Shown here: one piece after another, positions 1 to 9,047 of the stretch
How positions within the stretch are numbered: position 1 is the stretch's first letter
How the letters are laid out: every line of letters begins with the position of its first letter
Origin: Acinetobacter sp. ANC 3903
GTDB lineage: Bacteria; Pseudomonadota; Gammaproteobacteria; Pseudomonadales; Moraxellaceae
Assembly: GCF_002135315.1 (NCBI RefSeq)
Contig: NZ_NEGA01000022.1
Coordinates: 1-64,000 of the forward strand
Reading direction: 5' to 3'
Length of the DNA: 64,000 bases
Made by a program: the position numbers and the translations under genes
Notes under the pieces: generated by a model
The model's database searches: none
What the model saw: only the letters and a program-made list of their open reading frames with translations
What the model was told of the DNA's origin: nothing

Positions 1-1
1 C

Positions 2-193
2 TCAATATCAGATGAATATCACTTAAAGTAGCGTAATAAAATAGAGACTTTATTCAGCCTGTTAAAAGGGAAATATCATTTGGTGACGAGTAAAGCGAGA
101 AGCATTGAAGGATACTTAGCTGGAATTTATGCCTCTTTATGTGCTTACCAGTTATGCCATCAAAACAAGCCAGCTATTCAAGTAATGGAATGA
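2..193 (+). pseudogene. transposase C-terminal remnant
   Basis: An open segment with one in-frame stop (TAG at 29-31) encodes the stretch IETLFSLLKGKYHLVTSKAR followed by SIEGYLAGIYASLCAYQL, then a stop. The pattern of an IET motif, a basic helix and a final hydrophobic helix is typical of the C-terminus of DDE transposases and most resembles IS982-type enzymes; the family assignment is tentative. The upstream part lies outside the window or is lost. It is a relic, not a working gene. Confidence 0.45.
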
Positions 194-295
194 TTGGCTT
201 AAACAGGATTTGGGTTATAGATAGAATTATAAAAATCTAATCTATTTTGAGTTGATAATAAAATCTTAAAATTGATTCTATCTGCTACCTTTTTT

Positions 296-451
296 ATGAC
301 AACTACAACATTTAAATTTACAACCAATCGCTTAAACCAATGTACATGCCCTGATAAAAAACCTTATGTCATTTTCTGGGATGAATCAGTTAAAGGATTA
401 GGATTAAAAACATATCTAACAAGCTTACTCAAATATCAAAGCACCTACTAG
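296..451 (+). pseudogene. tyrosine integrase N-terminal remnant
   Basis: A 51-codon ORF begins MTTTTFKFTTNRL and contains KPYVIFWDESVKGLGLKTY, which is the usual N-terminal arm-binding (DUF4102/SAM-like) beginning of phage and island tyrosine recombinases (pattern WDxxVKGLGLR). It stops after 51 residues and no catalytic domain follows, so this is a 5' stub. It sits just upstream of the catabolic island and may mark an old insertion or excision edge. Confidence 0.5.
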
Positions 452-485
452 CTGCTTGCTCAAAAATAATGTATAGATTTCAAGC

Positions 486-1070
486 TTAAATATTCATGAC
501 TTGGTCGATGTAAAAGTTGATCAATTTCTCTTTATTCAGCACTGATAGTTTACAATTGTTTGAACTGATCAGCAGAGCAGCCCCATAGGTAATACTCCAA
601 ATATAAGAAAAATAATCACGCACAGAAAATCCACTTCCCACCCGTTTTAAATGCTCCGCTGTAATGTCTTTCATTTCAACAATTCTTTTTTCCCGTATCG
701 CATATAGCTCTTGAAACAAGGCATTGAGGTTTCTTTCCTTATTGGTAATTTTTTCTTCTAAATGATGAAATTTAATTGTACGAAGCGACGCATACAAATG
801 GTATTTCATATACGTAGATAAAAACTTATGAATATTTCCATCGTGTTGTATGGAAATTTCGAGCAGACGTTTTTCGTTTTTTATTAATATTTCAAGATAT
901 AACTGGTTTTTACTTTTAAAGTATTTATATACCGTCCCTTTTGCCAGATCCACTTGTTTTGCCAGGTCTAAAACTACCAGCTCATGTTCACTTTCAATAA
1001 TGATCTGTTCTGCAGCCTCCAGAATATTATGGATATTCATCAAGTGTCTTTGCTGTTTAGCTAAATTCAT
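486..1070 (-). CDS. TetR/AcrR family transcriptional regulator
   Basis: This 194-residue protein has an N-terminal helix-turn-helix at about residues 35-54 (LDLAKQVDLAKGTVYKYF), the hallmark of TetR regulators, followed by a divergent helical ligand-binding domain. The length is normal. It is the last gene on the minus strand of the catabolic island, after a porin gene and the ali/bad operon, so control of porin or ring-degradation genes is a reasonable inference; the ligand cannot be read from sequence. The start codon is ATG at 1068-1070. Confidence 0.85.
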   Translation of the reverse strand: MNLAKQQRHLMNIHNILEAAEQIIIESEHELVVLDLAKQVDLAKGTVYKYFKSKNQLYLEILIKNEKRLLEISIQHDGNIHKFLSTYMKYHLYASLRTIKFHHLEEKITNKERNLNALFQELYAIREKRIVEMKDITAEHLKRVGSGFSVRDYFSYIWSITYGAALLISSNNCKLSVLNKEKLINFYIDQVMNI

Positions 1071-1223
1071 AAGGAATAAACCGCGATATATTTGATAGGA
1101 TTTATTATTGGCTATTGAATCGTTTCAACTCATTTAAATATCCACCCTGCTATAAACCCTATTTAAGCTTTAAGCGCATAAAATTTATAACAAGATGGAT
1201 AATCAAATGAACGGCATGATGAA

Positions 1224-2567
1224 TTAAAAATCATAAATCGCTGTAAAATTCAGTCGATTATCGATACCCTTTTTATCATTAAATGTTTTACGCTCACCAT
1301 ACATATACTCCAGACCAAAATTCACTGGTTTCACTGGATTATAAAATAAATTGATCCAGCCTTCTTTCAGCTCGGCATTTTGGGTTTCATCATTATGCAC
1401 CAGCTGTGAAAAGGCATTATTATCATCTGCTTTCATATAGCCAAAGCCTAATGTTGAGCGGATTTTAGGCGTGATTTTTTGCGTTAAACCGACGCTAATC
1501 GCATCAAACTGATTGGCACGCATTTTATTATTTTCATCAAAGACATAGGCCATATTAGACCAAAGTAAGTTTTTGGTATCTCCTTTAATGTGGTTGTAGT
1601 CGAAACGAATTAAGGTATTTTCCCCAGCCTGATATTTTCCGCCTAATGCCATACCCCATGCTAAGAAATCATCATTGCCTTCATGATTGGTTGCTTTTTG
1701 TGTAATGAAAGCACGTCCAGAAAGCGCCGAACCATTATCAAATTTATAATTCACACGTCCAGTTGCTGATGGTAATTTTAATTTCGCATCGGGATCTGTT
1801 GTAAAATTCTGCGTACCTGTACGTGTCACCGTTTCAGCTTTGGAATCTTCCACGCTAAATGCCAAATTCAGGTTAGGGTTCACAGGGACTGAATATTTGA
1901 TTTGCGGTACACGGGTTAATGACCCACCAACAGAAAGTGATGCATCTACCGTTTCAGGGAAATATTCTACAGCGTTAAAGTTAGACCATGTTTGACCCAA
2001 GAGCCATTGATCATAAGTCATATAGGCATGACGAATACGGAAAGTATCACGCCCAGCTCCACCAAAAAAATCCATTTCTACCTTACCGCCAACTGCGTGA
2101 TCGCCAAGTTGAGATGTTTTAAAATTAAAACCAAAACGTGTGGCATTTAAAGTACTTTGAAATTTATCTGAGTTTTTGTGTTCAGCATCTGTTCCTTCCA
2201 GCGGTACAGCACTGATTAAGTTATACATGGTGCTTGGACCTTTCATTTGATAACTCATGTCCGCGCGCACATTGCCGTATAGTTCAAATTCAGCACCGCC
2301 CTTTGTCGTATGCTTTAAAACAGGTGCTGGTGATTTTTGTGGTGCAGCACTTTCAACCAATACAGGCACAGCTGCCATTTTCTGTTCATTGAACTTTTGA
2401 TCATTGGCTTTTTGCTGTTGTTGCACCAATTCCTGCAGGGCTTGGACTTGCTGCTGCAATTGTGTAACTTGCTGTTCCAAACTGACCTTTGCATGAGCCA
2501 ATGACGTGAAAACCAATATGGATAAGGTCAGAGTGCTTTTAGCAAAAAGCTGTACATTTTTTTTCAT
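1224..2567 (-). CDS. DcaP-like outer-membrane porin
   Basis: This is an outer-membrane channel of the Acinetobacter DcaP type, a family that forms trimeric pores for dicarboxylates and other negatively charged solutes. I place the start at the internal ATG (2565-2567) because AAGGA lies 8 bases upstream and it gives a clean signal peptide (MKKNVQLF to LAHA). The 447-residue protein then has a Gln-rich coiled coil (VSLEQQVTQLQQQVQAL onward), a Pro/Ala linker, and a beta-barrel ending in aromatic-rich strands with C-terminal Phe (IYDF), the usual BAM signal. It lies downstream of the aliA operon and probably supports uptake of the acid substrate (inference). Confidence 0.85.
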   Translation of the reverse strand: MKKNVQLFAKSTLTLSILVFTSLAHAKVSLEQQVTQLQQQVQALQELVQQQQKANDQKFNEQKMAAVPVLVESAAPQKSPAPVLKHTTKGGAEFELYGNVRADMSYQMKGPSTMYNLISAVPLEGTDAEHKNSDKFQSTLNATRFGFNFKTSQLGDHAVGGKVEMDFFGGAGRDTFRIRHAYMTYDQWLLGQTWSNFNAVEYFPETVDASLSVGGSLTRVPQIKYSVPVNPNLNLAFSVEDSKAETVTRTGTQNFTTDPDAKLKLPSATGRVNYKFDNGSALSGRAFITQKATNHEGNDDFLAWGMALGGKYQAGENTLIRFDYNHIKGDTKNLLWSNMAYVFDENNKMRANQFDAISVGLTQKITPKIRSTLGFGYMKADDNNAFSQLVHNDETQNAELKEGWINLFYNPVKPVNFGLEYMYGERKTFNDKKGIDNRLNFTAIYDF

Positions 2568-2714
2568 TGTTAAAGTCCTTTTATTCCCCAAATGTTTAAT
2601 TTTGGATACTCACATTTTTTACAGACCGAAAAAAACTATTGATAAATATAAAAAATAATATTTATCGAATAGATTTGTTCAGATTTTGGTTGGTAAAATA
2701 CGTCTCTGTATTTG

Positions 2715-4352
2715 TTAATTCTTTAATAATTCACGAATTTTGAATTTTTGAATTTTGCCCGATGGCGTCATTGGAAGTTCATCCCAAATTTCTAGCCGTT
2801 CTGGTAAATACTGATTGGCCAGTTGATGCGTTTTCAAAAATTCCAATAGTGATGGCAGCGTCAGCTCATGTTCTGGATTTTTCAGTTTGACTACTGCACA
2901 GGCTTTTTCCCCCATACGCTCATCTGGATACGGTACTAAAGCGACTGTCGCAATCTCAGGATGTAGGTAAATAAGAGATTCAATTTCTGCAACTGGAATA
3001 TTCTCTCCGCCACGGATAATCACATCTTTTTTACGTCCCGCAATGCGGATATAGCCTTGTTCATCTTGATAAGCGATATCCCCAGTATCAAACCAATCTT
3101 CGGCATCAGTTTCATTTAATTGTGGACGTTTTAAATATCCGCCAAAATTCGAACAGCAACGAATCATCAGTGTGCCCGATTGCATCGGGGATAAAGTTTT
3201 ACCATCATCACCGACAATTTTCACTTCAACACCAGGCAATGGCAGTCCATCGGTATTAAATGAACGCTCATCATCATCTTCAGGGCGCGTCATGGTCACT
3301 GCGCCGCACTCGGTCATTCCCCAGGCCGAAATCACTTTAACCCCCATATTCTGACGCGCTTTTTGCACCAAAGTACTTGGAATTGGCGCACCTGCACACA
3401 AGAATAATTTCAAACTATCTAAGGATTGATGGCTATCCAAAACAGCCTCAGATAAATCATTTAAAAATGGTGTAGATGCCATGGTAAATGACACTTGATG
3501 CTTATGAATCAGATCAATTGCGGTATTAACGTCCCATACATCTTGCAATACAGCTTTGGCTTTGAGCAATACAGGCATAATTAGGCCATACATAAAGCCC
3601 GTTTGATGTGCCATTGGCGAACCCATGAAGATCACATCATCTTTATTTAAATGCAGGCGTTTAGCATAAGGTACAATATTGGAAAATAAGGTATTTGCGG
3701 TATGCATTACACCTTTGGGTTCACCCGTGGTTCCCGAGGTAAAGACCAGCTGAGCAATATCATCTGCTGTAATGGTGACATCATTTAAGGTGTTGAGAAT
3801 CTGCGGATCACTGTCTAAACCATGATTAAGCAGCAATTTTTCAAAACTGTTTTCGCCCTCACCGCCGATGACAACGACATGCTCAATACTTGGAATGTTG
3901 CTTTGAAGCTTATTCGCCTGTTTTTCATAGTCAAATTTTCGGAAGATTTTCGGCACAATAAAGACTTTACTTTCCGTATGTTTCAACATGAAGGAAAGCT
4001 CGCGCTCTCTGAAAATCGGCATGAGTGGATTCAGCACTGCACCAATGCGACGGCAAGCAATATAAAGCAGTGTGAATTCCCACCAATTGGGCAATTGGCA
4101 TGAAACGATATCTTGTTTTTGCACCCCCAGACGCTTCAAGCCTAAAGCCATTCGATTTGCTGTATGCAGCATTTCACGGTAAGTAAAGCTGGTTTCAGAC
4201 TGATCTTCTGTCTTATAGCTCACTAAGCCAATTTTATCTGGATACTGGTGCACTGCTTCATTTAAGGATTGCAGGATAGTTTTATTCAGCCAGTAGCCTT
4301 CTTGAATCATTTTTTCCCTGCGAGGGGGTAAAAGAACCGCATCGAAATCCAT
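2715..4352 (-). CDS. aliA: cyclohexanecarboxylate-CoA ligase (AMP-binding, AliA-like)
   Basis: This 545-residue member of the ANL adenylating family should activate a carboxylic acid to its CoA thioester with ATP. Visible motifs are the P-loop TSGTTGEPKG (205-214), the aromatic/Thr motif SAWGMTECGA, the hinge region GRKKDVIIRGGENI and the catalytic Lys533 in PSGKIQKF. It shows overall resemblance to cyclohexanecarboxylate-CoA ligase AliA, and the adjacent aliB, badI and badH genes make that substrate the best assignment. GGAG lies 7 bases before the ATG. It is the last gene of the badH-badI-aliB-aliA set. A benzoate-, medium-chain- or other cyclic-acid ligase remains possible. Confidence 0.8.
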   Translation of the reverse strand: MDFDAVLLPPRREKMIQEGYWLNKTILQSLNEAVHQYPDKIGLVSYKTEDQSETSFTYREMLHTANRMALGLKRLGVQKQDIVSCQLPNWWEFTLLYIACRRIGAVLNPLMPIFRERELSFMLKHTESKVFIVPKIFRKFDYEKQANKLQSNIPSIEHVVVIGGEGENSFEKLLLNHGLDSDPQILNTLNDVTITADDIAQLVFTSGTTGEPKGVMHTANTLFSNIVPYAKRLHLNKDDVIFMGSPMAHQTGFMYGLIMPVLLKAKAVLQDVWDVNTAIDLIHKHQVSFTMASTPFLNDLSEAVLDSHQSLDSLKLFLCAGAPIPSTLVQKARQNMGVKVISAWGMTECGAVTMTRPEDDDERSFNTDGLPLPGVEVKIVGDDGKTLSPMQSGTLMIRCCSNFGGYLKRPQLNETDAEDWFDTGDIAYQDEQGYIRIAGRKKDVIIRGGENIPVAEIESLIYLHPEIATVALVPYPDERMGEKACAVVKLKNPEHELTLPSLLEFLKTHQLANQYLPERLEIWDELPMTPSGKIQKFKIRELLKN

Positions 4353-4502
4353 TCCATAACTCCAATTTATAATTATCCAACCGTTTTATTTCAAACCGCT
4401 TAATTGCCAGCGCACAGCTGCTTTTCTTATTTCATTTCAAAATGTGCCTATTACCCAAAAGTAAATTCAGGTAATAGACATATAAAACTGTTTCACGTTT
4501 GT

Positions 4503-5660
4503 TTACGCTGGCACTGCCTTACGTCCCGCTTTATGTCTGGCAATAATCGTTTTCATAATTTGCGCAGTGCCATCGCCAATTTGAAAACCAAGTACATCAC
4601 GCATACGCTGTTCCATCACACCACGGTCATAACCTGCATGGCCGAAAGTTAGCAAGCATTGGTGCACAACATCATAAGCCAATTTCGGACCCCACCATTT
4701 GCACATGCCCGCTTCTGCGGTATGCGGCAAGTGATTATCTTTCAACCATAAAGTCTGTAAACATAATAAACGGGCTGCTTCTACTTGAGTTTCATAGTCC
4801 GCTAATGGATGTGAAACACCTTGGAATGCTGTCAATGGTTTACCAAAAGCTTCTCGCTGCGCAGCATATTGCCAAGCCTCATCCAAAGACACACGTGCTA
4901 CAGCCAGTACTTGCAAACCAATCAATGCACGGGAAAAGTCAAAGCCCTGCATCACTTGAACGAAGCCCTTATTCTCTTCACCCAAGCGGTGATTAACCGG
5001 AACCCGCACATTGTCAAAGAAAATTGAACCACGGCCAATTGCACGCTGACCATGACAATCGAAACGGGTCGTGGTGATGCCCGGTAAATCCATCGGCACT
5101 AAAACAGCCGTCACGCCATGTGCACCTGATTCAATCGTACCCGTACGTCCAAAAATGACCGATGCATCAGCTTGGTCGGCAGCAGAAATTGAGGTCTTTT
5201 CACCATTGAGCACGTATTCATCGCCATCACGTTCAATTTTAAGACGCAGGCTGCCTGCATCTGAACCGCCGCGCGGCTCGGTTAATCCAATGGAAAAAAT
5301 CGCTTCACCAGCAGTTAACTTGCGCAGCCATGGCTCTACTACTTCTGGATCGCCATGTTCCGCCAAAATTTGACCATTCAGTGATGCTAATAAATTGATA
5401 TAAGAAAAGCTTAAATCGGCTTTTGCAACGGCTTCATGAATCACGCCAGCTGCCAATCGCCCCATGCCTTGTCCGCCATATTGTTCAGGCAATTCAGGTG
5501 CGATGAAGCCCATTTCCCCCATTTTTTTGACTAAATCACGGTCAAAAATTCGGCTTTGATCACGTTCTAAAAAACCTGGAGCAATATACTTTTGCGCAAA
5601 TTTTTCAGCAGTTTCTGCTAAGAACTCTAAATCTTCAGTGATGTAAGGATTTTTACTCAT
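4503..5660 (-). CDS. aliB: cyclohexanecarboxyl-CoA dehydrogenase (AliB-like)
   Basis: This is a 385-residue flavin-dependent acyl-CoA dehydrogenase. It would introduce the ring double bond to give cyclohex-1-ene-1-carboxyl-CoA and pass electrons to ETF, which is also encoded in this window. The three-domain fold is recognisable (FSIGLTEPRGGSDA in the middle domain, REAFGKPLTAFQGV in the last domain). Where ordinary acyl-CoA dehydrogenases have the catalytic Glu (YEGT-Q), this protein has Asp363 in IGDGTAQI. AAGGAG precedes the ATG, and badI ends 13 bases upstream, so the two are co-transcribed. The AliB assignment depends on overall similarity plus neighbours. Confidence 0.82.
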   Translation of the reverse strand: MSKNPYITEDLEFLAETAEKFAQKYIAPGFLERDQSRIFDRDLVKKMGEMGFIAPELPEQYGGQGMGRLAAGVIHEAVAKADLSFSYINLLASLNGQILAEHGDPEVVEPWLRKLTAGEAIFSIGLTEPRGGSDAGSLRLKIERDGDEYVLNGEKTSISAADQADASVIFGRTGTIESGAHGVTAVLVPMDLPGITTTRFDCHGQRAIGRGSIFFDNVRVPVNHRLGEENKGFVQVMQGFDFSRALIGLQVLAVARVSLDEAWQYAAQREAFGKPLTAFQGVSHPLADYETQVEAARLLCLQTLWLKDNHLPHTAEAGMCKWWGPKLAYDVVHQCLLTFGHAGYDRGVMEQRMRDVLGFQIGDGTAQIMKTIIARHKAGRKAVPA

Positions 5661-5673
5661 GGCTTGTTTCTCC

Positions 5674-6456
5674 TTACTTAAAAAATTTACGGAATTCAGG
5701 TGTGCGTTTTTCTTTTAGCGCATTGACACCTTCACGCGACTCTTCTGTATCGTAATAAAGCTTCAAAGCGTACATGCCCATGCCTGCAATGCCTGCTTGA
5801 TGTGCGGTATCCATGTTGAAGCTGCGTTTAGCAATGGCAATTGCCGTTGGGCTACGTTCACAAATTTCTTCTGCCCAAGCTTGTACTTCTGCGTCTAATT
5901 GATCTGCAGGTACACATTTATTGGCTAAACCAATGTCGACGGCTTCTTGACCTTTATAGCGGCGGCATAAATACCAAATTTCACGTGCTTTCTTCTCACC
6001 GACCACACGCGCTAAATACGCTGTACCAAAGCCCGGATCTACTGAACCCATTTTTGGACCCACTTGACCGAAAATTGCATTTTCAGAACAAATGGTTAAA
6101 TCACAAATGGTAGCTAAAACGTTACCACCGCCAATTGCATAGCCTTGTACACGGGCAATCACTGGTTTAGGCACATCGCGAATAGCGGTATGCAGCTCTT
6201 CCATTGGCAAACCAATCGTACCGCGACCATCATAGTTGCCGTCATGTGCAGATTGATCTCCGCCGGTACAGAAGGCTTTCTCGCCCGCGCCCGTCAATAC
6301 AATTGCACCGATTTCACGGTCATAGCCTGCTTTGTTGAGTGCACGGATAATTTCGTCACAGGTTTGTCCACGAAAAGCATTCATTTTTTCTGGGCGGTTA
6401 ATGGTGATCCATGCCACGCCATTTTTTACTTCGTATAAAATATCTTCAAAATTCAT
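5674..6456 (-). CDS. badI: 2-ketocyclohexanecarboxyl-CoA hydrolase (BadI-like)
   Basis: This 260-residue crotonase-superfamily protein equals the length of BadI, the enzyme that hydrolytically opens 2-ketocyclohexanecarboxyl-CoA to pimeloyl-CoA. The sequence resembles both BadI and the related ring-forming enzyme MenB: EKMNAFRGQTCDEIIRAL, an oxyanion-hole segment AFCTGGDQ, then YAIGGGN and GSVDPGFGTAYLAR. The MenB alternative is unlikely because no menaquinone genes are nearby and acinetobacters use ubiquinone. AAGGAAAAG lies just before the ATG. It sits between badH and aliB and carries out the ring-opening step that makes this cluster more than ordinary beta-oxidation. Confidence 0.87.
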   Translation of the reverse strand: MNFEDILYEVKNGVAWITINRPEKMNAFRGQTCDEIIRALNKAGYDREIGAIVLTGAGEKAFCTGGDQSAHDGNYDGRGTIGLPMEELHTAIRDVPKPVIARVQGYAIGGGNVLATICDLTICSENAIFGQVGPKMGSVDPGFGTAYLARVVGEKKAREIWYLCRRYKGQEAVDIGLANKCVPADQLDAEVQAWAEEICERSPTAIAIAKRSFNMDTAHQAGIAGMGMYALKLYYDTEESREGVNALKEKRTPEFRKFFK

Positions 6457-6570
6457 GATCTTTTCCTTTCCTTGAAAACTGCTTTTAACTTTTACTGCAT
6501 ATATTTTTTAGGACTTGCAAATTCAATAGAGTCCATTGCTCAGTACTTAACTCTGCGCGTTGCAAGTCAC

Positions 6571-7338
6571 TTAACCATTCATGGTTAAACCACCAGAAAC
6601 ACTCAAGACTTGTCCTGTAATAAAGCTTGCGTCATCACTTAAGAAAAATGCGATAGATGAAGCAAGATCATCCGGCTGACCTAAACGGCCTAGCGGGATA
6701 GCGCGTGTAAATGCTTCACGAAGTTTTTCAGGATTTGATGCGCCTTCAGTTACGCCAGCTAAAAGTGCTGTATCTGTTGGGCCTGGGCAAATTACATTGA
6801 CTGTAATGTTATTGCGCGAATGCTCACGCGCTAAAGTTTTAGAGAAAGAAAGCAATCCACCCTTACACGCTGCATATACCGCTTCGCCTGATGAACCCAC
6901 GCGCGCTGCGTCTGATGCAATATTAACAATACGTCCTTGATTGCGCTCAACCATGCCTTTGAGTACCGCGTGGTGCATGTTCAGCATGCCGACTAAATTG
7001 ATTTGAATCAGTCTTTCCCACTCTTCAGGAACAGATTTAATGAACGGTTTGAAGATGTCCCAACCTGCATTGTTTACAAGACCATCGATTGGGCCAAGCT
7101 CGGCTTCTGTTTGCACAATCGCCTGATCAACGACTTGTTTATTGGTAATGTCGCACTGCACTGCAAGTGCATTCCCGCCTGCATTTTGAATATCCGTTAC
7201 CACCTTTTGTGCAGCGTCAATATTCATGTCAAATACTGCAACTTTTGCGCCTTCCTGCGCTAAGCGTTTACATGTTGCACTGCCGATACCGCCAGCACCG
7301 CCTGTAACAATAATGACTTTATCCTTTAGGCCTTTCAT
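6571..7338 (-). CDS. badH: 2-hydroxycyclohexanecarboxyl-CoA dehydrogenase (BadH-like SDR)
   Basis: This is a classical short-chain dehydrogenase of 255 residues, the usual length for BadH. It has the NAD-binding motif TGGAGGIG (12-19), the NNAG motif (89-92) and the catalytic set Ser142, Tyr155 and Lys159 (VYAACKGG). It would oxidise 2-hydroxycyclohexanecarboxyl-CoA to the 2-keto compound used by the next gene product, BadI. AAGGATA precedes the ATG. It is the first gene of the minus-strand ring operon, and a regulator-type repeat lies about 100 bases upstream at 7437-7462. Other SDR substrates cannot be excluded on sequence alone; the context carries the assignment. Confidence 0.82.
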   Translation of the reverse strand: MKGLKDKVIIVTGGAGGIGSATCKRLAQEGAKVAVFDMNIDAAQKVVTDIQNAGGNALAVQCDITNKQVVDQAIVQTEAELGPIDGLVNNAGWDIFKPFIKSVPEEWERLIQINLVGMLNMHHAVLKGMVERNQGRIVNIASDAARVGSSGEAVYAACKGGLLSFSKTLAREHSRNNITVNVICPGPTDTALLAGVTEGASNPEKLREAFTRAIPLGRLGQPDDLASSIAFFLSDDASFITGQVLSVSGGLTMNG

Positions 7339-7436
7339 ACCAGTATCCTTTCTTCGTGTTATTTGGAATTATGATCTTCTAATCAATAAATCCAACATAG
7401 ACAAAAAGGAAATTAATTTCAATTATTCATTGTTAT

Positions 7437-7462
7437 ATTTTGCTATACGAAATTTTATAAAA
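7437..7462. promoter_or_regulatory. repeat unit/operator upstream of badH
   Basis: A 26-bp element with core TTGCTATACGAAATTTTA is repeated with one mismatch at 10431-10456, in front of the first beta-oxidation hydratase gene. Its core GCTATAC also occurs in the inverted repeats in front of the IclR gene. It is therefore a likely binding site of the island's IclR-type regulator, controlling the badH operon. Confidence 0.6.
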
Positions 7463-7706
7463 CACACTAAATAAAACATATCTTATTGTTATTTATTATA
7501 TTTATTTAAAATACAGGCTTATTGTTGAAATAACTTGTTACATATTTAGATGCGATTTCATTTTTAAAGCATAAAAGTTAAAAAAATGACATCTTTACTT
7601 ATGCATATAAATTTAAAAATGAGACTTAAATATAAATATATTCCGCATAATGAAATTTAATATTTTTGTCATAAAAAGGCTTTAAGCTGATTTATGGACA
7701 TAAAAA

Positions 7707-7735
7707 AAAGGCATTACAGTGAAAGTAATGCCTTT
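7707..7735 (-). terminator. rho-independent terminator after gcdH
   Basis: An 11-bp perfect stem (AAAGGCATTAC / GTAATGCCTTT) with a 7-base loop is followed, on the minus strand, by a run of Ts. It lies about 90 bases past the gcdH stop. The rest of the 7339-7826 gap is AT-rich and holds only this hairpin and the upstream operator; I see no gene in it. Confidence 0.85.
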
Positions 7736-7826
7736 AAAAAAACAGCCTTTTAAAATAACGCGCAACTGTCCATGGTTTATTTTAACAATGGATTGCTGGG
7801 TTCTTTTTAAAAGTGAGCGTTACGGT

Positions 7827-9023
7827 TCAATTGCAAAATGCTGCAATACCCGTTTGCGCTCGCCCGAGAATCAATGCATGCACATCATGAGTCCCTTCGT
7901 AAGTATTCACTACTTCAAGATTCACAAGATGACGTGCCACACCAAATTCATCAGAAATACCATTGCCGCCCATCATGTCACGTGCAACACGGGCAATATC
8001 AAGCGCCTTACCACAGTTGTTTCGCTTGATCAGTGAGGTGCCTTCTACCGAAGCAATACCTTCATCTTTCATACGACCAAAGCGTAATGCTGCTTGTAAA
8101 CCCAAAGCAATTTCAGTTTGCATATCTGCGAGTTTCTTTTGAATCAGCTGATTGGCCGCCAACGGTCGTCCGAACTGCTTTCGATCCATAGTGTATCGGT
8201 GTGCGGTATGCCAGCAGAATTCGGCGGCACCCATTGCACCCCATGCAATGCCATAACGAGCACTGTTTAGACAGGTAAATGGACCACGCAATCCGCGTAT
8301 TTCAGGGAAGGCATTTTCTTCAGGGACAAATACATTATCCATGACAATTTCACCCGTGATTGATGCACGTAATCCGACTTTACCGTGGATCGCAGGCGCT
8401 GAAAGCCCTTCCCAGCCTTTTTCTAAAATAAAACCACGGATATCACCGACATTCCCCTCAGCAGACACTTCCTTCGCCCAAACCACAAAGACATCGGCGA
8501 TTGGACTGTTAGTAATCCACATTTTCGCACCCGTTAAACGGTAGCCGCCATCAACTTTCTTGGCACGGCTAATCAGGCTGCCTGGATCTGAGCCATGATC
8601 CGGTTCGGTTAAACCGAAGCAACCAATGTATTCACCTGTCGCCAGTTTCGGCAGGTATTTCTGTTTCTGCTCTTCTGAGCCAAATTCATTAATCGGCACC
8701 ATCACCAGTGAGCTTTGCACACTCGCCATAGAACGATATCCCGAATCGACATATTCAATTTCACGCGCCACCAAGCCATAACTGACGTAGTTTAAACCTG
8801 CGCCGCCATACTGTTCTGGAATAGTCGGGCCCAGCAAACCTAGCTCCCCCATTTCACGGAAAATGGTTGGATCGGTTTGTTCATGACGGAACTGTTCCAG
8901 TACACGCGGCTGTAAGCGCTCTTGGCAATAGGCATGCGCTGAATCACGGATCATGCGCTCTTCTTCAGTCAGTTGCAGCTCTAATAAAAACGGATCTTGC
9001 CAGTTAAACTTTGCATTTTTCAT
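7827..9023 (-). CDS. gcdH: glutaryl-CoA dehydrogenase
   Basis: This acyl-CoA dehydrogenase oxidatively decarboxylates glutaryl-CoA to crotonyl-CoA and CO2. It follows the GcdH pattern closely: [20 protein letters not shown] at the N-terminus, [51 protein letters not shown] and the catalytic Glu in [17 protein letters not shown] use the ATG at 9021-9023 (398 residues) because GAGGAAA precedes it; a longer frame would need a TTG start. In this cluster it would consume the glutaryl-CoA formed when pimeloyl-CoA loses one acetyl-CoA. It is the second gene after the dcaA-like dehydrogenase, 24 bases away. Confidence 0.93.
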   Translation of the reverse strand: MKNAKFNWQDPFLLELQLTEEERMIRDSAHAYCQERLQPRVLEQFRHEQTDPTIFREMGELGLLGPTIPEQYGGAGLNYVSYGLVAREIEYVDSGYRSMASVQSSLVMVPINEFGSEEQKQKYLPKLATGEYIGCFGLTEPDHGSDPGSLISRAKKVDGGYRLTGAKMWITNSPIADVFVVWAKEVSAEGNVGDIRGFILEKGWEGLSAPAIHGKVGLRASITGEIVMDNVFVPEENAFPEIRGLRGPFTCLNSARYGIAWGAMGAAEFCWHTAHRYTMDRKQFGRPLAANQLIQKKLADMQTEIALGLQAALRFGRMKDEGIASVEGTSLIKRNNCGKALDIARVARDMMGGNGISDEFGVARHLVNLEVVNTYEGTHDVHALILGRAQTGIAAFCN

Positions 9024-9047
9024 TTTGTTTTTCCTCAATTTATCGTG

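Noticed and set aside
850..1095. Plus-strand frame over the TetR gene
   Set aside because: Antisense shadow rich in Ser and Cys; the TetR helix-turn-helix on the other strand is unambiguous.
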